Source: Mariaggregatimicrobium sp964498785
Lineage (GTDB): Bacteria; Zhuqueibacterota; Zhuqueibacteria; Thermofontimicrobiales; Thiofontviventaceae
Reading direction: 5' to 3'
NCBI GenBank assembly: GCA_964498785.1
Contig: CAZCJL010000069.1
Span: 1 to 34,956, forward strand
Length of the DNA stretch: 34,956 nt
This document shows positions 8,839-15,924 of this stretch, piece after piece. Made by a program: the position numbers and the translations under genes. Below the pieces are notes generated by a model. It searched no databases. It had not been told where the DNA came from and worked only from the letters and a program-made list of their open reading frames with translations. The first letter of the stretch is position 1, and every line of letters begins with the position of its first letter.

Positions 8839-9870
8839 ATGATTAAATATAAAACACATGCCGTAATGACGATCATTGCTCTCGTGCTGTGTGTGAATCT
8901 GATGCCAGTGAACGCGCAAGAGGCAATCGATTATCCTGAAATTCCGGCAGTTGATTTTTCACGTGTGGCGCGCAGTGGCTGGCAATTTCTACATCTGCCG
9001 ACAACTGCACGAAATGCCGCAATGGCCAATATCAAATGTGGGTTGGTCAACAACGACGCCATGGCTGTTTTCGCAAATCCCGCCGATCTGGTCGATGTGG
9101 ATAATATCGATATCGGATTCAGCAAATTTAATTATATTGCAGATATCTCTTATATGACAGCCGCTGTTGCAAAAAATTTCGGTCAGTGGGGCGTGTTCGG
9201 GATTCAATTCGCCAGCTTAAATTCCGGCGATATGATCAGAACAGAAAACAGAACGGGCACATTCGGAAATGAACGTTATACCAACCTGGGTACGTTTGAT
9301 GCCGGCGATTTGTTAGTCGGATTGAGCTATGCCCGAACGATCACAGATCGCTTTTCAGTCGGTGCTACTGTTAATTATATCGAAGAAACTCTCGATGATG
9401 TGAAAGCATCCAATATTGGCTTTGATTTCGGCTTGTATTTCAAAACCGGTTTTAACAGCTTGCGATTCGCGATAGTGGGACGCAATCTGGGCGCTGATCA
9501 GCGCTTCGGTGGCTTTGATGAGTTATACGGATTGCCCATTGAAGTAAGGATGCCCATGGAACTGTTTATGGGTGTCGGATATGATTTTATCGGTGGTACT
9601 GAAGACGACATGCACAATCTGAGTGGGTATCTGGAAGCATCGCATCCGAATGACGCGAATGAACGCATCCATGCAGCGCTTGAATATGATTTCAATAAAA
9701 TGTTCTTCTTACGCAGTGGGTATCGTTTTAATTATGATGAAATTGGAGCGACATTCGGTGGTGGAATGAATTTGCAGATGGCTGGTTATAAAGTGCGGGT
9801 AGATTATGCGTATCTCGATTACGGACGGTTAGATGCAACGCATCTGTTTACTTTCGGATTCGGAATGTAA
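8839..9870 (+). CDS. PorV/PorQ-like outer-membrane beta-barrel protein (UPF0164-type)
   Basis: A 343-residue protein with a signal peptide (cut near VNAQ), then a repeated pattern of amphipathic strands and Gly-rich turns. The opening FLHLPTTARNAAMANIKCG...NNDAMAVFANPA is the PorV/PorQ family signature, where the N-terminal stretch is followed by a 14-strand FadL-like barrel. In type IX secretion PorV shuttles cargo carrying a C-terminal sorting domain to the attachment machinery, and the preceding gene has such a domain. AGGAGG precedes the ATG. It is the last gene of the receptor operon, closed by the hairpin at 9981-10016. Whether it works as PorV proper or as a dedicated partner of the neighbouring secreted protein is unknown. 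Confidence 0.75.
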   Translation: MIKYKTHAVMTIIALVLCVNLMPVNAQEAIDYPEIPAVDFSRVARSGWQFLHLPTTARNAAMANIKCGLVNNDAMAVFANPADLVDVDNIDIGFSKFNYIADISYMTAAVAKNFGQWGVFGIQFASLNSGDMIRTENRTGTFGNERYTNLGTFDAGDLLVGLSYARTITDRFSVGATVNYIEETLDDVKASNIGFDFGLYFKTGFNSLRFAIVGRNLGADQRFGGFDELYGLPIEVRMPMELFMGVGYDFIGGTEDDMHNLSGYLEASHPNDANERIHAALEYDFNKMFFLRSGYRFNYDEIGATFGGGMNLQMAGYKVRVDYAYLDYGRLDATHLFTFGFGM

Positions 9871-10178
9871 TTATGAGTGCTGATTCTTGTGGAGATACTT
9901 GATCTTGTGACTCGAACGGATAACGGATTTTCAAGCGGAACTAATTCTCGCAGGTGTTCGTAACTCCAATATACCATCACGGGCTGCCGGCACGCAAGCG
10001 CTGGCAGCCGTTTTTTAAAGCCTGAATTTTTAATGTTTGATGAGAACCCCGATGAGTGATATCTCAAAGCACAGGGCAACGCCCGGTGATACGCGAAATA
10101 GCAAGAGCAGAGAGCCCTGAAAGGACGAAATCTGATTGTAAAATTTAGGCTGTTGACTTTTGATAAGGAGCATACGAC
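9871..10178 (+). other. 308-bp intergenic region with terminator and possible structured leader
   Basis: It contains the terminator at 9981-10016. It then has a 10061-10140 stretch in which CAGGGC (10072-10077) can pair with GCCCTG (10114-10119) around an internal purine-rich segment ahead of the peptidase. I could not match that segment to a known riboswitch class. Confidence 0.35.
9981..10016 (+). terminator. Rho-independent terminator of the receptor operon
   Basis: GGCTGCC (9982-9988) pairs with GGCAGCC (10003-10009), extended inward by a few imperfect pairs, and six T residues follow (10011-10016). It ends the receptor, secreted protein and PorV-like operon. Confidence 0.75.
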
Positions 10179-11177
10179 GTGACCGATCCGTTTGAATTGA
10201 CAAAATCATTGATCAATATTCCCTCGCCCACCGGACAGGAGGAGCGCATCGGAGAATTTCTCCACACATATCTCAATGACATGGGATTTGAGGTGGAGCG
10301 GCAGTTCGTTAAAAAAAATCGTTTCAATATTTATGCAACTGCGGGAAATCCGGCAATTGTGCTGACAACACATATCGATACGGTTTTGCCGTATATTCCG
10401 TATTCAGAAGATGAGGAATATATATACGGACGCGGCGCCTGCGATACAAAAGGAATTATCTCCGCCCAGATCAGGGCTGCTGAAAATTTACTTGTAAACG
10501 GGATGACGGATTTTGGGCTGTTGTTCGTTGTCGGCGAAGAAGCCGGAAGCGAAGGCGCACAGGCTGCTAACACGTTGGATAATGCCTGCAGATTCATCAT
10601 CAACGGGGAGCCAACGGAAAATAAACTTGCCGCGGGACATAAAGGCGTGCTGAGATTCAAGCTGGAGACGACAGGAATCGCCGCCCATTCGGCATATCCG
10701 GAACGCGGGGAATCGGCAATTTCCAAACTGATTGAGATACTCCATAACCTTGACCATTTGCCGCTGCCAAAGGATGAAAAACTCGGAAACACTACCTTGA
10801 ATATCGGAACGGTTTCCGGCGGTATTTTAGGAAATGTAGTCCCCGATCATGCAGAAGCAGAAATCGTTATTCGCGCAACAACGGCGATTCAAACTTTGAA
10901 AGACATCGTCAGAAGGATTGTAACGGATAAGGCACAGATTCAATATCTTGTAGAATTTGAACCGATTGAATTAAAGACCATCGATGGTTTCGAGACCACT
11001 GTGGTTGCTTACGGAACGGATATTCCATTTTTAACAAATTGGGGGCAGCCGCTCATGCTCGGACCGGGATCGATCCACGTGGCGCATTCTCCGGAAGAAC
11101 GCATTGCGAAAAAGGAAATAGTGGCGGCAGTGGATTTGTATGTTCGGCTGATTAAAGAACTGAAATCTTCAATTTAA
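10179..11177 (+). CDS. M20-family metallopeptidase (ArgE/DapE/acetylornithine-deacetylase type)
   Basis: A 332-residue cytoplasmic zinc hydrolase that removes an acyl group or terminal residue from an amino-acid derivative or small peptide. The expected metal and catalytic residues are present: H65 and D67 (TTHIDTV), D89 (GACDTKG), the general base pair E120-E121 (VGEEAGSE), E144 (NGEPT) and H303 (IHVAHSPEE). The short dimerisation or lid insert begins around HKGVLRF (about 154). It is slightly shorter than typical DapE (about 375). The start is GTG 10179 with AAGGAG nine bases upstream. Substrate could be N-acetylornithine, succinyl-diaminopimelate, lysine-biosynthesis intermediates or a dipeptide. 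No amino-acid biosynthesis genes flank it, so the pathway cannot be assigned. Confidence 0.85.
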   Translation: MTDPFELTKSLINIPSPTGQEERIGEFLHTYLNDMGFEVERQFVKKNRFNIYATAGNPAIVLTTHIDTVLPYIPYSEDEEYIYGRGACDTKGIISAQIRAAENLLVNGMTDFGLLFVVGEEAGSEGAQAANTLDNACRFIINGEPTENKLAAGHKGVLRFKLETTGIAAHSAYPERGESAISKLIEILHNLDHLPLPKDEKLGNTTLNIGTVSGGILGNVVPDHAEAEIVIRATTAIQTLKDIVRRIVTDKAQIQYLVEFEPIELKTIDGFETTVVAYGTDIPFLTNWGQPLMLGPGSIHVAHSPEERIAKKEIVAAVDLYVRLIKELKSSI

Positions 11178-11241
11178 AAATTGTTATTTTTAATAGCTTG
11201 ATTATATGGCGGTGTGTCCCGTCAGGGATACTTGAAAATAG

Positions 11242-11376
11242 GGGGCTGTATCAAAAGTCCAGTTTTCTCATTTGATGTCATTCCGGGCTTGTCCCGGAAT
11301 CTCCTAATTATTAAAAAATTAGGGGATTCCTGCATTCGCAGGAATGACACCAAAAAATGACTTTTGATACAGCCCC
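11242..11376 (+). mobile_element. MITE-like element, copy A (135 bp)
   Basis: A perfect 18-bp terminal inverted repeat, GGGGCTGTATCAAAAGTC at 11242-11259 and its complement at 11359-11376, bounds a non-coding core. The core carries two internal palindromes (TTCCGGG..CCCGGAA and ATTCCTGC..GCAGGAAT). The same core occurs inverted in the copy at 34093-34226. There is no transposase, so it would depend on a trans-acting enzyme, probably a DDE transposase of an IS with matching ends. No clear target-site duplication is seen. Confidence 0.8.
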
Positions 11377-11428
11377 ATCGCTGGGCTATTTCCGGAAGTT
11401 CCCACAGGACTATTTATAAAAAAAAATC

Positions 11429-14284
11429 ATGAAAGACGATATCGGACATCTGAATCAATATGTAAATAGCCGGGATATTCAACTCCCCGACTGGGGACCC
11501 TATTCAAAAAAATATGCCGGAATTGCGCATATTATGAAAAATCACCGCGCTGGTGGATTGATGGAATTTTCTTTTGTCTGCGGATTCTACGGAGGATCCC
11601 GCATTGTTCCGAATGTGATTTATGACAGCGGATATCATCACTGGCAGGCGGATAAGCTTATGAGTTATTATAGCTACCGCTTCGAACTGGAATGGAAAGA
11701 CAATGTGTTCGCAGATGTTGAATTTTTCGAGGTGGATGAACACGCCCGGTTGGCTAAAATCACGTTTCAAAATAATCAGCCATTTAAGCAGCAGTTTGAG
11801 GCCATTCTGGTGACTACGGTACGGGAGCCGCATCAATGGACGAAATTGGAATTGCAGTTCGGAGAAATCTGGATACCTGCGGAAAAGTATGCTGAGATTT
11901 CGCACTGGGATCAATACATGCAGGATGGCATCAATCGCGGCGTGCAGACAGGTGATATTTTTGTCGACGGACAGGCGCTCGGCAAAGCTGGTTTTGGCGT
12001 GGTGTATGACAAAACGTTTCCTCCAATCGGCGACAAAAGCCGGATGGTTAAAGGCAACTGTTTTGGATTGAATGTCCAAGATTCAGTGACGTATCAATTT
12101 AAAATTAATGAGACATTGGCAGATGCGCATCTCTATCTTCGCTATGGATTGAGCGGAATGAAATCGGTTCGCTGCAAAATTGAGATCAATGGTCACTCCC
12201 AAATTGTGGAGTTAGCGGAAACGACAACCGCAGCCATCAAATTTGAGTCGTTAACGTACGCGTCCGCGAAATTCGCTGACCTGGACGTAGGCGACTGTAC
12301 GATGCGCCTAAAAATTATCGAAGTAAATCCGCACGAGCAGAAATCCGCTGAGTTATTGGAATTCATTCTGGATGGATTCATTCTGCGCAACGGCGATGCA
12401 GATTTAACGGAGCCCCCGCGCGTGCAATTAATTCGGCACAAAACCCGGCTGCATCATCAGTTAAATGATGACGAAACAGGACTCTTCATTCAACCCGAAG
12501 GAACACCAGATACTTTTTATGGAGTCTGGTGTGAATATGATAAAGAGGAAACCCTGGATTTTTACAAGAAACTGAATTACCTTTATTTACAGCCGGTGCG
12601 TGAATTGTATGCCAGTGATTTTGACCAGCAGGTGAAGCGACTGCAAATCCGCCCCGGATTTTTTCAAAATTATGATTCTGATACCATGTACCTGATGTAC
12701 CGCATCAAGCCCTTGTACTGCGCTGAAAATTCAGAGAGATCGGTCTATCTGGCACTGGTGACAGGTAATGACGATGAACAGTTGTTGCAAAGTACAAAAG
12801 AAGTATTTGACCGACGCTACGAAATCGAGGCTGAGGTGCGACGTAAATTTGATAGCGAGCGTTACAAAGTGCGTCATCCGAAATATGCCTTCAGCCAGGA
12901 ACGGATGATGACGCAGTTGCTCACAAATATTGGTTATCCCGTAAAATTGAACGGCGAGTTTATAAAACATTACACACCGGGAAAAGCCTGGGGCGGGCTT
13001 TATTTATGGGATGCGGGATTTCATGCGCTCGGACTGCAGGAATATTCGCCCAAACTGGCGTTGGAAGCGGTGAACGTTTATTTCACAGAAACTGACGATC
13101 CGTATCATGGGCTGATTATGCACGGTTCGCCGGTACCGGTTCCGATACATGTATACTGGAATCTGTATCAGCGAACCGGACGCCGGGATGTGCTGGAATT
13201 ATTTTACCCAAAAGCGAAACAGATGGTGGATTTTCTTGCCGGAAAAATCAGAGGCTCAACGATGGATAAATTCGGCAACGGGTTGTTGTCCGGTTATGAT
13301 TATTTTTACAACGCCGGTGGTTGGGACGATTACCCGGCACAGGCATATATTCACGCGACGTTTGATGGCGATATGTATCTTGCTGACAAAGTCGCCTGCG
13401 CCGTTTATCCGAGCCATATTATTCGGGCGCTGAAATTAATGCGACTTGCTGCGCACGAGCTGGGTTATGACGGCGATGTCCGCGAATTCAGTCATGACAT
13501 TGATTACATTGCCGGCGCCTTGCAGAAATGGAGCTGGGACAAACAGGCGGGATACTTTTCTTATGTTCTGAATGATGTGAAAAAACCGCTGTATTATGAT
13601 CAGCATACTAATTTCAATATGGGTCTGGATGGCTGCGCGCCGCTTTTTGCTGATATTGCAAATGAGCGGCAAGCAGAAATTCTCGTCAGTAAATTAAAAG
13701 ACCCGCAGAAATTCTGGACTGACGTTGGGCTTTCTGCTGTCGATCAAAGCGCTCCGTATTACACAACTGGCGAAGGCTACTGGAATGGTCGCGTCTGGAT
13801 GCCTTACAACTGGTTTTTCTGGAAGGCGATGCTAACATTGGGCGAACTGAATTTCGCCCGGAAAATCGCCCAGACGTGCATCGATGTCTGGGCAGCGGAA
13901 GTCGATCGTTCCTATAATTTATGGGAAAATTTTATTACGCTAACACAGCGCGGCGCCGGATGCAGTCAGTTCGCGGCGCTTTCCGCGCCGGTGATTGAAT
14001 TTTACAACGCGTATTATCGTCCGGGCAGAATAACCACCGGATTTGATGTCATTATTCATCAACATGAATATGATGCTAAGAAAGATCATTTTAAATGCGT
14101 GCTCAGTTCACCGTTTCTGCAGGGGAAAACAGGCGTTGTTGTTGTGATGGGCGCTGCAGGAAAATATAAAGCCGATATTAACGGCGAAAGAATAGAATTG
14201 AGTGCGGGTGATTCGGGTGCGGTTCAATTTATGTTTGAGGCAGGAATTGAAAAAACGATAATTGAAGTAATGGAACACGGATGA
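11429..14284 (+). CDS. (alpha/alpha)6-barrel glycoside hydrolase, GH63/GH37-like (MGH1-like domain)
   Basis: A 951-residue protein without a signal peptide, so probably cytoplasmic. The N-terminal 450 residues form beta-sandwich material. The C-terminal half is an (alpha/alpha)6 barrel like mannosyl-oligosaccharide glucosidase and trehalase: GGLYLWDAGFHALGLQEY, HGSPVPVPIHVYWNLYQRTG, then SGYDYFYNAGGWDDYP, where D633 is the likely general acid, and GEGYWNGRVWMPYNWFFWKA. It ends with YNLWENF, where E833 is the likely base (spacing about 200, as in GH63). Inverting hydrolysis of an alpha-glucoside or alpha-mannoside is expected. No strong Shine-Dalgarno precedes ATG 11429. With the GH36-like gene downstream it suggests intracellular breakdown of an imported oligosaccharide. 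Confidence 0.8.
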   Translation: MKDDIGHLNQYVNSRDIQLPDWGPYSKKYAGIAHIMKNHRAGGLMEFSFVCGFYGGSRIVPNVIYDSGYHHWQADKLMSYYSYRFELEWKDNVFADVEFFEVDEHARLAKITFQNNQPFKQQFEAILVTTVREPHQWTKLELQFGEIWIPAEKYAEISHWDQYMQDGINRGVQTGDIFVDGQALGKAGFGVVYDKTFPPIGDKSRMVKGNCFGLNVQDSVTYQFKINETLADAHLYLRYGLSGMKSVRCKIEINGHSQIVELAETTTAAIKFESLTYASAKFADLDVGDCTMRLKIIEVNPHEQKSAELLEFILDGFILRNGDADLTEPPRVQLIRHKTRLHHQLNDDETGLFIQPEGTPDTFYGVWCEYDKEETLDFYKKLNYLYLQPVRELYASDFDQQVKRLQIRPGFFQNYDSDTMYLMYRIKPLYCAENSERSVYLALVTGNDDEQLLQSTKEVFDRRYEIEAEVRRKFDSERYKVRHPKYAFSQERMMTQLLTNIGYPVKLNGEFIKHYTPGKAWGGLYLWDAGFHALGLQEYSPKLALEAVNVYFTETDDPYHGLIMHGSPVPVPIHVYWNLYQRTGRRDVLELFYPKAKQMVDFLAGKIRGSTMDKFGNGLLSGYDYFYNAGGWDDYPAQAYIHATFDGDMYLADKVACAVYPSHIIRALKLMRLAAHELGYDGDVREFSHDIDYIAGALQKWSWDKQAGYFSYVLNDVKKPLYYDQHTNFNMGLDGCAPLFADIANERQAEILVSKLKDPQKFWTDVGLSAVDQSAPYYTTGEGYWNGRVWMPYNWFFWKAMLTLGELNFARKIAQTCIDVWAAEVDRSYNLWENFITLTQRGAGCSQFAALSAPVIEFYNAYYRPGRITTGFDVIIHQHEYDAKKDHFKCVLSSPFLQGKTGVVVVMGAAGKYKADINGERIELSAGDSGAVQFMFEAGIEKTIIEVMEHG

Positions 14285-14531
14285 TCCGCCATAAAGATTG
14301 GCGGACGTTCCGCACAGATGACACGGATCAACACGGAGAAAAATCTTGATAAATCGAAAATGCTTGGTTCTTGTTCTGATATCTAAGATTAAAATTTTTT
14401 TAATGTTAATGGAAATAATGAACATGGAACGGGATTAAACAGATTTGATGGCTTGTTGTGAATAAAAATTTGAGAAAATTTGTTCATCAGTGGTTCTACT
14501 CAGAAAATTAAATTAAAGAGGAGGATGGATA
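14285..14531. other. intergenic region with weak hairpin
   Basis: TCCGCCA (14285-14291) pairs with TGGCGGA (14299-14305) directly after the glycosidase stop, without a T-run. The following GATGACACGGATCAACACGG resembles dispersed filler repeats of related genomes, from memory. Nothing else is recognised. Confidence 0.35.
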
Positions 14532-15758
14532 ATGAAATTAAAAATATCACTGTTTTTATTATTGATAATGCTAACTGGTTGCAGTTCAGACGGAGAGAAA
14601 TCACTGCAAATAAAAACCGATCCGCCCAAACGGGTGATTCTGTTCATCAGTGATGCAATGCCGGTGGGAGCGCCGGCGCGAGTTCCGCTACCCGTTTTCC
14701 AGGAGTTGAAAAAACAGGGAACATACTACCAGGAAATGTATGTGAGTTTGGCAGCCCATCCAAAACGTAATGATAATGAAAATGAACGCAGTTATTATCC
14801 GTGGGGCTGTTCGCTCCCCAATCCGGTGGCAATGACTGGCTCCATATTTGTCGGGAAACCCGGGATCAAGGAACACATGATTCAACACAGTTTTACGGAA
14901 CGCGTCACAGCGTTTACAGTGAATTGCGACTCTTATGATGAGATTAGTCCGGGATATACAATCTATCACCAATTAGAGGAAAATGGTTTCCCGGATTTAT
15001 TTAAAGATGAAATGCCGGTGGAAGATGCAAAGAAAATTATCGAAAATGAAGATCCGGCGTTTATTCGCATCCATACGCAGGGACCCGGTTCCGGCGGGCA
15101 CATCGTTTTTCAGGGAACTGAAGCCTACAACCAGTCCCATCTGAAATATGCCGATGAAGATGGAAGCATCCCCTGGTTTCAAAACATCTGGCACCCGAAA
15201 TCCCCGTATGTGTATCATGCATTGCGGGTGGATTCGCTGTTAGGCGATTTTGTGCAATGGCTGGAAGATTCCGGTAAGATGGACGAGACAGTCCTGATCG
15301 TTATGGGAGATCATGGACAATGGGATAAAGGAACTCATCCGCCATACTCAGCGAAAAGTAATAAAACACCGTTTCTCATCGCGGGTAAGGGAATTAAAAA
15401 AGGCGTAACGTATGACTATGCCGAGATTTTGGACCTTGTGCCGACAATTGCCTTTATCGCCAATGTCCCCGCGCCTGAATATGCACAGGGACGGGTGCTC
15501 AAAGAGTGTTTTATCGGGGGACCACAACGACTTCCGCAGGGGCAGCAATTAAAACGGTTAAATCAGGCATTAATCGGGCATTACGAATTGACCTCCAATC
15601 ATCCTGAAATATTGGAAAATCCGGAAATGAGCGCACTTAATGATAAATTCTTATCGATTGAAGAAATCGGTACCTGGCACAAACAATTCAATGATCTTGC
15701 ATCGCTATTAAATCATAATGAGAAGATTCTTGCAGATTTAAAAAAGCAGTTTGAGTAA
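14532..15758 (+). CDS. lipoprotein of the alkaline phosphatase superfamily (type I phosphodiesterase/sulfatase-like)
   Basis: A 408-residue protein with a lipobox (LLIMLTGC, lipidated C17), so it should be anchored to a membrane facing the periplasm. The fold signature of the superfamily is visible: first metal Asp D41 (VILFISDAMP), a nucleophile region around residues 98-106 (NPVAMTGSI, Thr102 or Ser104), HTQGPGSGGH (about 181-190), then MGDHGQWDKGTH with D260, H261 and H269 as metal ligands. It probably cleaves a phosphodiester, phosphomonoester or sulfate ester. The nucleophile and specificity cannot be settled by eye, and no formylglycine CxPxR motif is seen, which argues against a classical sulfatase. 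GAGGAGG precedes the ATG and a strong terminator follows at 15857. It may remove charged substituents from the glycan handled by its neighbours. Confidence 0.78.
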   Translation: MKLKISLFLLLIMLTGCSSDGEKSLQIKTDPPKRVILFISDAMPVGAPARVPLPVFQELKKQGTYYQEMYVSLAAHPKRNDNENERSYYPWGCSLPNPVAMTGSIFVGKPGIKEHMIQHSFTERVTAFTVNCDSYDEISPGYTIYHQLEENGFPDLFKDEMPVEDAKKIIENEDPAFIRIHTQGPGSGGHIVFQGTEAYNQSHLKYADEDGSIPWFQNIWHPKSPYVYHALRVDSLLGDFVQWLEDSGKMDETVLIVMGDHGQWDKGTHPPYSAKSNKTPFLIAGKGIKKGVTYDYAEILDLVPTIAFIANVPAPEYAQGRVLKECFIGGPQRLPQGQQLKRLNQALIGHYELTSNHPEILENPEMSALNDKFLSIEEIGTWHKQFNDLASLLNHNEKILADLKKQFE

Positions 15759-15856
15759 GAAATAAACAATGGAGTTTCATAGTTCAGGGCACCTTTAATC
15801 AATGGTTAATTCGTCGGGCAGCGAATTAACTCATTTTTCCTTCCTTATACAACGTG

Positions 15857-15899
15857 ATCGCCGTTTAAATCGAAAGCTATCATTTAAACGGCGATTTTT
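15857..15899 (+). terminator. strong hairpin terminator after the phosphatase-family lipoprotein
   Basis: A 14-bp perfect stem (ATCGCCGTTTAAAT at 15857-15870 with its complement at 15882-15895) has an 11-base loop and is followed by a T-rich tail. Confidence 0.7.
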
Positions 15900-15924
15900 A
15901 TAATGACAGTAACCGGAGGTATTC

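Noticed and set aside
10061..10140. Cyclic-di-GMP (GEMM) or glycine riboswitch
   Set aside because: GCACAGGGCAA and AAAGGAC look superficially similar to parts of those classes, but the other conserved blocks are missing or out of order.
11242..11376. Rho-independent terminator instead of a mobile element
   Set aside because: The long inverted ends could form a hairpin, but two more copies with the same ends and fixed length elsewhere indicate an element; no T-run follows.
14532..15758. Classical sulfatase that would pair with the SUMF fragment as its activator
   Set aside because: No CxPxR/SxPxR activation motif is visible in the lipoprotein, and the SUMF fragment lacks most of its domain.
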